NCBI GenBank assembly: GCA_919902485.1
Contig: CAKKRB010000278.1
Coordinates: forward strand, 1 to 17,151
DNA length: 17,151 bases
Source of the DNA: Omnitrophica bacterium GWA2_41_15
Lineage (GTDB): Bacteria; Omnitrophota; Gorgyraeia; Gorgyraeales; Gorgyraeaceae
Direction: 5' to 3'
In this document: piece after piece, positions 7,823-13,326 of the stretch
Numbering within the stretch: the first letter of the stretch is position 1
How the letters are laid out: every line of letters starts with the position of its first letter
Translations under genes and position numbers: made by a program
Notes under the pieces: model-generated
Databases searched by the model: none
Told to the model about the DNA's origin: nothing
Seen by the model: only the letters and a program-made list of their open reading frames with translations

Positions 7823-7851
7823 AATGATAACATAATGTTATCAGATATGCA
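7823..7851 (-). promoter_or_regulatory. Candidate sigma70-type promoter for rpmB
   Basis: On the minus strand there is TTGCAT (+ strand 7846-7851), a 17-base spacer and TATCAT (+ strand 7823-7828). This matches four of six bases at each hexamer or better, at ideal spacing. It lies about 38 bases before the rpmB start codon, leaving a short leader with a good Shine-Dalgarno sequence. Confidence 0.55.
7824..7842. promoter_or_regulatory. 19-nt perfect dyad over the rpmB promoter, candidate operator
   Basis: TGATAACATAATGTTATCA is a perfect inverted repeat with 8-nt arms and a 3-nt centre. It covers most of the rpmB -10 hexamer and fills the spacer, where a bound repressor would block RNA polymerase. 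The TGATAA/TTATCA half-sites resemble those of Fur-superfamily boxes. Because bL28 here binds zinc, a Zur-like regulator is conceivable, but that is inference. Confidence 0.45.
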
Positions 7852-8028
7852 AGGAAATTTTAGATGAACATATTATTTGAATAGATAGGTAACGCATATT
7901 TTAATAGCCAGCCCTGGCAGGCCAGGCCTGGAGAAAAGCCTCGTCGATTCGAGCGGGCACGGTGCCCTGTGCAGGCTGGGGCCATTCGGCACAGAGAGTG
8001 TTTCGCCGTGCGCTACGGTTTACGGCTC

Positions 8029-8067
8029 GTTTTTTATACTGAAGGTAGTCTTGACAGTATAAAAAAC
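8029..8067. repeat. Central hairpin of the nested element
   Basis: Perfect 13-nt arms GTTTTTTATACTG (8029-8041) and CAGTATAAAAAAC (8055-8067) with a 13-nt loop. The sequence before it is not GC-rich, and the U-tract is inside the stem rather than after it, so it is not a classical terminator. The right arm overlaps the -35 element of the promoter at 8051-8078. Confidence 0.75.
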
Positions 8068-8078
8068 TTCGCCATAAT
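8051..8078 (+). promoter_or_regulatory. Candidate sigma70-type promoter inside the nested element
   Basis: TTGACA (8051-8056, perfect consensus), a 16-base spacer, then CATAAT (8073-8078, five of six). It points toward the radical SAM gene. Transcription from about 8085 would give a leader near 190 nt containing the right half of the repeat element, and would serve the radical SAM and HAD genes as one unit ending at the terminator at 9907. Confidence 0.5.
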
Positions 8079-8275
8079 CCCTTGCGCACTTATATTAAAA
8101 AGAATCTATTATGCCGAAACCTCTCAAATGTGCCTCAGACCCCAGCCTGCACAGGGCGAGCGACCCTTCGACAAGTGGTTCAAGGTGGTGAGCTTGCCGA
8201 ACCATCTTTTCGAAGGCCTGCCAGGGATGGCGGAGCAATTAGTGTTACCTCTTGTTGAGAGTGTTACAATTTTAG

Positions 8276-9211
8276 ATGAACAATAAAATAAAAAAAGCCT
8301 ATAAATTGATGGAAAAATGCAGGGTTTGCCCCAGAAAATGTGGAGTGAACAGGCTGAAAGGCCAGATTGGATTTTGTAAAGCCGGATTATTGCCAATGGT
8401 TTCGAGTTTCCATGCTCATTTTGGAGAAGAACCGCCTATTTCAGGCAGAAATGGCTCAGGCACAATATTTTTTACGCATTGCAGCCTGAGGTGCGTATTC
8501 TGCCAGAATCATCCGATCAGCCAGTCAGGGCAGGGAAGGGAAATTAGCATTGAGGAACTGGCAGGCATGATGTTAGATCTACAGGACCAGAGATGTCATA
8601 ATATAAATTTTGTCACACCTGCTCATTACATGCCCCAGATATTGGAGGCGGTTTTTTTAGCGGCCGAGAAAGGCTTAAAGCTGCCGTTAGTTTATAATTG
8701 CGGAGGATATGAATCATTAGAGGCGCTTGAGATTCTGGATGGGGTAATCGATATCTATATGCCTGATATGAAATATTCTGATAATATGTCAGCTAAAAAA
8801 TATTCAAATGCCCCGGATTATTTTGAGATTAATAAAATCGCAGTAAGAGAAATGCACAGGCAGGCAGGTGATTTAAAAATAGAGAGAGGCATTGCTAGGA
8901 AAGGGATTTTAATAAGGCATCTTGTATTGCCTGAGAATTTAGCAGGCAGCCAGAAGATATTTGAATTTATCGCTAATGAATTATCGCCAGACACATATGT
9001 TAATATAATGGCGCAGTATTATCCATGCCACGTAGGGAACGGTTTAAAACCGTTCCCTACAGAAATAGACCGTAGAATCACAACCGGGGAATATATGGAA
9101 GCAATCAGATTAGCCAGAGACGCAGGCCTTAAAAACGGCTTTAGGCAGGTAATGAGCACAATAAAACGCAGGCGCATACCTGAATGGACTGATAATTTAA
9201 AGGAATTATAG
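8276..9211 (+). CDS. Radical SAM protein, PflX-like (COG1313)
   Basis: A 311-residue radical SAM protein of the PflA/PflX-related group; no substrate is established for this group, so I give no symbol. The cluster motif is HCSLRCVFCQN, with cysteines C69, C73 and C76 in the CxxxCxxC pattern. An N-terminal cysteine set (C15, C18, C22, C34 in CRVCPRKCGVNR and GFCKAG) suggests a second metal site, as usual in this family. NFVTPAHYMPQI, VYNCGGYES, IDIYMPDMKY and ILIRHLVLPENLAGS are typical core segments. The N terminus is short compared with what I remember of relatives; the repeat element upstream may have removed an extension. Residues 253-262 (VGNGLKPFPT) are encoded by a palindrome and sit between QYYPCH and EIDRRIT, where relatives have a short variable link. 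Start assigned at 8276; no strong ribosome binding site is visible. Confidence 0.88.
   Translation: MNNKIKKAYKLMEKCRVCPRKCGVNRLKGQIGFCKAGLLPMVSSFHAHFGEEPPISGRNGSGTIFFTHCSLRCVFCQNHPISQSGQGREISIEELAGMMLDLQDQRCHNINFVTPAHYMPQILEAVFLAAEKGLKLPLVYNCGGYESLEALEILDGVIDIYMPDMKYSDNMSAKKYSNAPDYFEINKIAVREMHRQAGDLKIERGIARKGILIRHLVLPENLAGSQKIFEFIANELSPDTYVNIMAQYYPCHVGNGLKPFPTEIDRRITTGEYMEAIRLARDAGLKNGFRQVMSTIKRRRIPEWTDNLKEL
9032..9060. repeat. GTAGGG palindrome, in-frame inside the radical SAM gene
   Basis: A 29-nt perfect palindrome: GTAGGGAACGGTTT (9032-9045), central A, reverse complement (9047-9060). With the next base it encodes VGNGLKPFPT, nearly the same peptide as queH copy 2, and is read in the same one of the three possible frames. 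Confidence 0.93.
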
Positions 9212-9213
9212 AT

Positions 9214-9870
9214 ATGCAATATGTTAAAAATATTTATATAACAGTATCGCTTTTGATTGCAATATTCTTTTTGCAGCACTTACTATATGCCAATAAAGAT
9301 TCTCTTGGGAAAGATTGTCTGAGAGCCCCTCTTTTATTCACAGAGAAAAAAGAGGGGTTGAAAGTCATATTTTTAGACATAGATGGTGTTTTGAACTCTT
9401 ATAATTATATGGATGTTTTGTATCTAAAAGGAGAAAGATCTACGGCAGAGGAGAAATCTACACCTGCATTGGATCCTCAAGCTGTGGAAAATTTGAGAAT
9501 AATCGTAGAAAGAACTGGCGCAAAAATAGTTGTTACGTCAAATTGGCGTAATAAAGGTCTTCAATGGATTCAAGAATTATGGAAACAAAATAGGTTGCCA
9601 GGTAATGTTATTGACATCACTCCACAAAGGCGCAACAGAGTGTTTGAGATACGAAGATGGCTCAAGAGTAAGCATGTCGAGAATTATGTTGTTTTAGATG
9701 ACGACTTTACTGATATTGAAGTGCGCATGATTGGAGTTGCGCATTTTGTAGACATACACCCAAAATATGGCCTCAGAGAAGATGATGTCAGGAATGCTGC
9801 TAAACTGCTAAATAGTAAAGATTCAGCAGTTCCAGAATTAAATAGCAGGGCAAGTTTAAGGAGTATTTAA
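9214..9870 (+). CDS. HAD-superfamily phosphatase-like protein (HAD_SAK type) with signal-like N terminus
   Basis: A 218-residue protein with a HAD domain resembling the group found in Swiss-army-knife RNA repair proteins. Motif I is IFLDIDGVLNS with the catalytic pair D55 and D57. VVTSNWRN (107-112) gives motif II, and VVLDDDFTD (159-167) gives the acidic motif IV. The block HFVDIHPKYGLREDDV toward the end is characteristic of this group. Residues about 5-26 are strongly hydrophobic (YITVSLLIAIFFLQHLLYA), followed by a short linker with one cysteine (C35), so export or membrane anchoring is likely. That is odd for a domain normally linked to RNA repair. It starts two bases after the radical SAM stop with AAGGA about nine bases upstream, and the pair ends at a strong terminator. 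Substrate unknown. Confidence 0.75.
   Translation: MQYVKNIYITVSLLIAIFFLQHLLYANKDSLGKDCLRAPLLFTEKKEGLKVIFLDIDGVLNSYNYMDVLYLKGERSTAEEKSTPALDPQAVENLRIIVERTGAKIVVTSNWRNKGLQWIQELWKQNRLPGNVIDITPQRRNRVFEIRRWLKSKHVENYVVLDDDFTDIEVRMIGVAHFVDIHPKYGLREDDVRNAAKLLNSKDSAVPELNSRASLRSI
9326..9357. repeat. Inverted repeat at the linker/HAD boundary
   Basis: Perfect 10-nt arms CCCCTCTTTT (9326-9335) and AAAAGAGGGG (9348-9357) with a 12-nt loop, coding for the stretch between the hydrophobic N terminus and the HAD domain. Size is similar to the inserted palindromes elsewhere, but the ends do not match GTAGGG, and chance cannot be excluded. Confidence 0.45.
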
Positions 9871-9906
9871 ATCAGAATTTATTTTAATCTGGTTAGATTT
9901 GAGTAT

Positions 9907-9950
9907 AACCGCGCAAGGGATCTTTGGCCGCTTGCGCGGTTTTTATTTTT
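9907..9950 (+). terminator. Rho-independent terminator after the HAD gene
   Basis: Perfect 11-bp stem AACCGCGCAAG (9907-9917) and CTTGCGCGGTT (9931-9941) with a 13-nt loop, followed directly by a T-rich tract (TTTATTTTTT). It lies 36 bases after the HAD stop codon and is the clearest intrinsic terminator in the window. It also insulates the transposase unit that follows. Confidence 0.92.
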
Positions 9951-9993
9951 TATATTTTTTTGAAAGAAAATCGCCTCCAAATGTGTCTTATAT

Positions 9994-10021
9994 GTAGGGG
10001 GCAAGCATGCCTGCCCCCTAC
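9994..10021. repeat. GTAGGGG palindrome upstream of the transposase
   Basis: 28 nt, arms of 14 nt with one mismatch (A at 10004 facing C at 10011), centred on GCATGC. It sits ten bases before the transposase ATG, and the ribosome binding site GGAGG (10023-10027) follows it directly. A hairpin here in mRNA could mask that site and dampen expression. Confidence 0.9.
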
Positions 10022-10031
10022 GGGAGGCAAG

Positions 10032-10547
10032 ATGAATAATAGGAGATCAAATCGTTTACCAAGATATGATTATTCGCAGGATGGTTATTATTTTGTAACC
10101 GTATGCACAAAGGACAAATATGAATGGTTTGGCAGGGTAAAAAATGATGTAATGGTATTAAATGAATATGGTAAAATTGTTTCAAAATACTGGCACGATT
10201 TGCCGAATCATTATAGGAATGTTAAATTGGATGAATCTATTATAATGCCGAATCATATACATGGGATTATTGCAATATCCGATGCCGTAGGGACAGAACA
10301 ATGTTCTGTCCCTACAAAACGTGTTTCGTTGTCGCAAATTGTAAAATCATTTAAGAATGTAACCACGAAACGGATACGTTCCGAATTAGGTGATATTCGT
10401 TTTTTATGGCAGAGATCATTTTATGACCATGTTATTCGAGGCGAAAAGGAATTAATGGAAATAAGAGAATATGTTTTGAATAACCCTAAAAAATGGGATA
10501 TGGATATTGAAAATGTAGGGCACAGGCATGCCTGTGCCCTACGATAG
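10032..10547 (+). CDS. REP-associated tyrosine transposase (Y1/HUH, IS200-like fold)
   Basis: A single-domain Y1 transposase of about 171 residues. The HUH metal-binding motif is IIMPNHIHGII (H75 and H77), and the catalytic tyrosine is most likely Y147 in REYVLNNPKKW. Further family blocks are RLPRYDYSQDGYYFVTVCT near the start, VLNEYGKIV, IVKSFKNVTTKRI and LWQRSFYDHVIR. I use the ATG at 10032, which has GGAGG four bases upstream; a longer open frame reaching upstream would run through the palindrome and is not family sequence. Residues 86-95 (VGTEQCSVPT) and the C-terminal 162-171 (VGHRHACALR) are both encoded by palindromes, so the enzyme contains two copies of its presumed target. The catalytic motifs are intact, so it may be active. 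Such enzymes process single-stranded palindromes. Confidence 0.92.
   Translation: MNNRRSNRLPRYDYSQDGYYFVTVCTKDKYEWFGRVKNDVMVLNEYGKIVSKYWHDLPNHYRNVKLDESIIMPNHIHGIIAISDAVGTEQCSVPTKRVSLSQIVKSFKNVTTKRIRSELGDIRFLWQRSFYDHVIRGEKELMEIREYVLNNPKKWDMDIENVGHRHACALR
10287..10315. repeat. GTAGGG palindrome, in-frame inside the transposase
   Basis: 29-nt perfect palindrome: GTAGGGACAGAACA (10287-10300), central A, reverse complement (10302-10315). It encodes VGTEQCSVPT in the loop between the HUH motif and the following helix. Relatives of this transposase often have a variable insertion here. It resembles queH copy 1 in sequence and encoded peptide. Confidence 0.94.
10515..10542. repeat. GTAGGG palindrome forming the transposase C terminus
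   Basis: 28-nt perfect palindrome, two 14-nt arms, centred on GCATGC (GTAGGGCACAGGCA at the left). It encodes the last ten residues of the transposase, and the TAG stop follows three bases after it. It likely marks the right edge of the transposase unit. Confidence 0.94.
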
Positions 10548-10575
10548 GTTTTTTGTTCTCAAAATAGTATATATC

Positions 10576-10584
10576 TGCTATATT
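10576..10584 (+). promoter_or_regulatory. Candidate extended -10 element for recG
   Basis: TGCTATATT matches the extended -10 consensus (TGnTATAAT) at all but one position and lies nine bases before the recG ATG. Start of transcription would fall at or next to the start codon, giving a leaderless message. The absence of any Shine-Dalgarno sequence before recG fits. No good -35 is visible at normal spacing. Confidence 0.35.
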
Positions 10585-10592
10585 AATACTAT

Positions 10593-12662
10593 ATGAAAGA
10601 TTTAAAAGTTTCAGCAAGGTTTGTTAAGGGCGTTGGGCCGTCGAGGTTAAACATACTGAACCGACTGGGCATTGAAACTATCCAGGACCTTCTTTATTGT
10701 TTTCCAAGGCGGCACGAGGACAGAAGCAGGATAAAAAAAGTCGAAGAAATAAGGCCGTGGAATTTTGAGACAATAAAGGTGAAGGTGCTTACTTTTGGCG
10801 AGAGGGTATCAAAAAAAGGAATGAATATATTTCAGGTAGCTGTGGGAGATTCCACGGGCGTTATTCATGCAACATGGTTTAATCAGCCGTACATGAAAGA
10901 TAAATTCAAGATAGGCCAGGAATTGGTTTTATACGGCAAAGTGGAGAGATATATTTATCTGCAGATAAATAATCCCGAATACGAGATTCTTACAGGCACT
11001 AAAGAAGATTTTGTTCATATCGGGAGGATTGTGCCAATATACCCGCTTACTGAAAACCTGAATCAGCGCTGGTTCAGGAATATCATGAAATTTACAGTTG
11101 ATAATTATGTGGATGAAATAGTAGATATATTGCCTTTTGAGATGCGCAAGAGAAATAATCTCATGATACTTAAAGAGGCTGTAAGGAATATTCATTTTCC
11201 GAGCAGTGATATCGTATTGAAAAATGCAAAAGAAAGGATTATATTCGACGAATTTTTAATATTACTGACAGGTATTGCCCTGAAAAGGACGAGCATCAAA
11301 ATAGACCTGACCGGTTATAGCCATAAACTGGAAGGAGACCTGATACAGAAATTTAAAAAAAGCCTGGCGTTTCAATTGACAAAAAGCCAGTTAAAAGTAA
11401 TAAGCGAAATAGAAGAAGATATGAAAAGCCAGAAGCCAATGAATAGATTGCTGCAGGGAGATGTAGGGAGCGGAAAGACAATAGTCGCATTGTACGGCCT
11501 TATGCTGACTGTCCAGAATGGATATCAGGGCGCTCTTATGGCGCCTACAGAGATTCTGGCAGAACAGCATTATAGAAATATAAATGAAATGGTCAAAAGC
11601 CTCGGGGTCAAGGTTTTATTATTGTCAGGCGATTTAAAAGAAGAAGAGCGCAGCCGCAGGCGCCACATGATAGAGATAGGCGAAGCAGATATTGTTATAG
11701 GCACCCATGCGCTTATTCAGGAAGGGGTTAATTTTAAAAAATTAGGCCTTGCAGTTATAGATGAACAGCATAAATTCGGGGTTATGCAAAGGGCTTTATT
11801 AAAAGCTAAATCTGAAAATCCTGATATACTTGTTATGACTGCTACGCCGATTCCCAGGACTCTGGCATTGACTGTTTACGGAGATATGGATGTTTCAATA
11901 ATAGACGAGCTGCCGCCTGGGAGGGGCGAAACCAAGACTTTGTATTTTGAAGAAAAAAACAGGGAAAAGGCATACAAATTAGCAGAAGGCGAGATAAAAA
12001 TAGGCAGACAGGCTTACATAGTTTATCCGATAATAGATGAATCAGAGAAATCAGATCTGAGGGCAGCTATTAAGATGCACAAGGATTTAAGCGTCAGCTT
12101 TCCTGATTTAAAAATAGGGCTTTTGCATGGAAGGATGAAGTCAAAAGAAAAAGAAGATATCATGCACGATTTTAAAGATCGTAAAATAGACATGCTGGTT
12201 TCAACAATAGTAGTAGAAGTAGGGGTAGACGTATCTAACGCCTCTGTTATGATTGTAGAGCATGCTGAGAGGTTTGGCTTGAGCCAGCTTCATCAGTTAA
12301 GAGGGAGGATCGGTAGAGGAAAACATCTGTCGTATTGTATTCTGGTCAGCGAGCCAAAGAGCGATGATGCAAAGCACAGAATAAGCGCCATGCTTAAGAC
12401 ACAGGATGGTTTTAAGATAGCAGAGGAAGATCTTGAAATAAGAGGGCCTGGAGAATTTTTTGGCACAAAGCAGCACGGTTTGCCTGAATTAAAGATAGCC
12501 AATATAATAAGGGATAAGGAAATACTCGAGATAGCAAAGACAGAGGCGTTTGATTTGATCAGAAGAGACAGATTTCTAAGATTGCCTGAAAACAGATTAA
12601 TCCGGGATAATCTGTTGTCGAAATTCAGCAAAGAAGACCTGGCCCTGGCGTCAGTTGGATAA
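10593..12662 (+). CDS. recG: ATP-dependent DNA helicase RecG
   Basis: RecG is the branch-migration helicase that reverses stalled replication forks and processes Holliday junctions and R-loops. The N-terminal wedge domain has an OB fold (around residues 60-135) with the family sequence VGPSRLNILNRLGIETIQDL before it. Helicase motifs follow in order: LLQGDVGSGKT (Walker A, 287-296), MAPTEILAEQH, DEQHKFGVMQR (Walker B, 390-400), MTATPIPRTL (motif III, 415-424), then in the second RecA domain LLHGRM, VVEVGVDVSNA and QLRGRIGRG (motif VI, about 568-576). The C-terminal block GPGEFFGTKQHGLPE is diagnostic. Length of 689 residues is normal. It is separated from upstream genes by the transposase unit and has no visible ribosome binding site. 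Confidence 0.97.
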   Translation: MKDLKVSARFVKGVGPSRLNILNRLGIETIQDLLYCFPRRHEDRSRIKKVEEIRPWNFETIKVKVLTFGERVSKKGMNIFQVAVGDSTGVIHATWFNQPYMKDKFKIGQELVLYGKVERYIYLQINNPEYEILTGTKEDFVHIGRIVPIYPLTENLNQRWFRNIMKFTVDNYVDEIVDILPFEMRKRNNLMILKEAVRNIHFPSSDIVLKNAKERIIFDEFLILLTGIALKRTSIKIDLTGYSHKLEGDLIQKFKKSLAFQLTKSQLKVISEIEEDMKSQKPMNRLLQGDVGSGKTIVALYGLMLTVQNGYQGALMAPTEILAEQHYRNINEMVKSLGVKVLLLSGDLKEEERSRRRHMIEIGEADIVIGTHALIQEGVNFKKLGLAVIDEQHKFGVMQRALLKAKSENPDILVMTATPIPRTLALTVYGDMDVSIIDELPPGRGETKTLYFEEKNREKAYKLAEGEIKIGRQAYIVYPIIDESEKSDLRAAIKMHKDLSVSFPDLKIGLLHGRMKSKEKEDIMHDFKDRKIDMLVSTIVVEVGVDVSNASVMIVEHAERFGLSQLHQLRGRIGRGKHLSYCILVSEPKSDDAKHRISAMLKTQDGFKIAEEDLEIRGPGEFFGTKQHGLPELKIANIIRDKEILEIAKTEAFDLIRRDRFLRLPENRLIRDNLLSKFSKEDLALASVG

Positions 12663-12663
12663 A

Positions 12664-12696
12664 ACCGAAATTCCGATCGGCGATCGGAATTTCGGT
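12664..12696. repeat. 33-nt palindrome between recG and rsmD
   Basis: Perfect palindrome with 16-nt arms ACCGAAATTCCGATCG (12664-12679) and reverse complement (12681-12696) around one G. It starts two bases after the recG stop and ends eight bases before the rsmD start. It has neither GTAGGG ends nor a following T-tract, so it belongs to a different repeat type and is not a classical terminator. Confidence 0.92.
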
Positions 12697-12704
12697 AAAT
12701 TAAT

Positions 12705-13250
12705 ATGAAAATCATAGCGGGTAAGTTTAAAGGCAGGATTATAGAAATGCCAGACAGCATAAGGCCGACTTCTGACAAGGTCAGGGAGGCCTTGTTTGAA
12801 ATACTTAAAGCCAGAATAGAGGGGGCCCAGTTTCTGGACCTTTATTGCGGAAGCGGGGCAATAGGAATCGAGGCATTATCGCGCGGCGCAAAAAAGATTA
12901 CATTTGTGGATAATGACCATGGCTGTATTTCAATCTTAAAGAAGAACCTGGCAAGGCTTGGGCTGTCAAGCGGTCTATATGATATATATAATAAAGATTG
13001 TATAGATATTTTCCGTAGGGGCGGGTTTGAAACCCGCCCCTACGATATTGTATTTCTTGACCCGCCTTATTATAAGGAACTGGCTAAAAATACCTTGATA
13101 GAGCTGTCTGATTGTGATATACTAACCCCCAATGCTCTGGTAATAGCAGAGGTGTTTAAAAAGGACAACCTGCCTGAAGAAGTCGGTATTTTCAAAAAAG
13201 TCCGCACTTCTAAATACGGCGATACAATTCTGGAGTTTTTTAAAAAATGA
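12705..13250 (+). CDS. rsmD: 16S rRNA (guanine966-N2)-methyltransferase RsmD
   Basis: RsmD methylates G966 of 16S rRNA. The sequence opens with the family MKIIAGKFKGR, followed by RPTSDKVREALFEIL, the SAM-binding motif FLDLYCGSGAIGIEALSRGA (43-62), the acidic loop FVDND (67-71) and the catalytic DPPY at 119-122. At 181 residues the length is normal. Residues 104-113 (RRGGFETRPY) are encoded by a palindrome directly before DIVFLDPPY, so the insertion lies a few residues from the active-site motif. It is read in a different frame from most other inserted copies. Next is coaD, a frequent neighbour of rsmD. No ribosome binding site is evident in the eight bases between the palindrome and ATG. Confidence 0.95.
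   Translation: MKIIAGKFKGRIIEMPDSIRPTSDKVREALFEILKARIEGAQFLDLYCGSGAIGIEALSRGAKKITFVDNDHGCISILKKNLARLGLSSGLYDIYNKDCIDIFRRGGFETRPYDIVFLDPPYYKELAKNTLIELSDCDILTPNALVIAEVFKKDNLPEEVGIFKKVRTSKYGDTILEFFKK
13014..13044. repeat. GTAGGGG palindrome, in-frame inside rsmD
   Basis: 31-nt perfect palindrome with 15-nt arms (CGTAGGGGCGGGTTT at 13014-13028) around a central G. Codon boundaries fall at CGT-AGG, one base off from the copies that read GTA-GGG, and it encodes RRGGFETRPY. Confidence 0.94.
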
Positions 13251-13251
13251 C

Positions 13252-13326
13252 CCATTCGACTCGCTGTGCTCGCTCAGGGTCATCCTGAGCAAGCGACGAA
13301 TGGAATAAGGAGCGCGTCGAAGGATG
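13252..13326. repeat. REP-like repeat filling the rsmD-coaD gap
   Basis: The 73-base gap is a compound stem-loop: outer arms CCATTCG (13252-13258) and CGAATGG (13297-13303), inner arms GCTCAGG (13272-13278) and CCTGAGC (13284-13290), plus TCATCCT/AGGATGA pairing from 13282-13288 to 13320-13326. Sequences of the CGCTCAGGGTCATCCTGAGC type recur as dispersed repeats in many bacterial genomes, from memory. The repeat supplies the AAGGAG ribosome binding site (13307-13312) and the ATG of coaD. Confidence 0.75.

Larger units (their letters stand above)
7907..8231. repeat. Nested inverted-repeat element in the rpmB / radical SAM gap
   Basis: This 325-nt region fills most of the gene-free gap. The outer ends are inverted repeats of 17 nt with one mismatch (7907-7923 against 8215-8231, CCCTGGCAGGCC core). 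A second pair of 18 nt is perfect (7964-7981 against 8140-8157, GCCCTGTGCAGGCTGGGG). A third, imperfect pair lies further in (about 7988-8007 against 8113-8134), and a perfect 13-bp hairpin sits at the centre (8029-8067). The right arm also contains a degenerate copy of a CTTCGACAAG...CTTGCCGAA type repeat (about 8164-8217). I see no believable reading frame. It could be a miniature non-autonomous element, a structured RNA, or several repeats piled together. Confidence 0.6.
9994..10542 (+). mobile_element. Candidate RAYT transposition unit bounded by two sibling palindromes
   Basis: The transposase gene lies between two palindromes that share their ends and the central GCATGCC (9994-10021 and 10515-10542), a centre not found in the other eight family members. 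The right one encodes the last ten residues of the transposase. This arrangement, with the enzyme gene bracketed by the repeat it probably recognises, is what is known for REP-associated tyrosine transposases. Whether the whole unit moves is not shown by the sequence. Confidence 0.6.

Noticed and set aside
8085..8275. Riboswitch in the leader of the radical SAM gene
   Set aside because: The region folds because of its inverted repeats, but I recognise no known riboswitch core in it.
7901..8396. Open frames of 60-105 codons in the nested repeat region (both strands)
   Set aside because: They run through inverted repeats, lack start signals and family features, and on one strand extend into the radical SAM gene.
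9019..9279. Minus-strand open frames crossing palindromes, e.g. in the radical SAM gene and at 13784-14059
   Set aside because: The palindrome encodes similar peptides (VGNGFKPFPT-like) on both strands because it is self-complementary. This gives misleading similarity between shadow frames, not genes.
9924..10031. Upstream extension of the transposase reading frame
   Set aside because: It runs from the terminator through the left palindrome, has no family similarity, and the ATG at 10032 has GGAGG at four bases.
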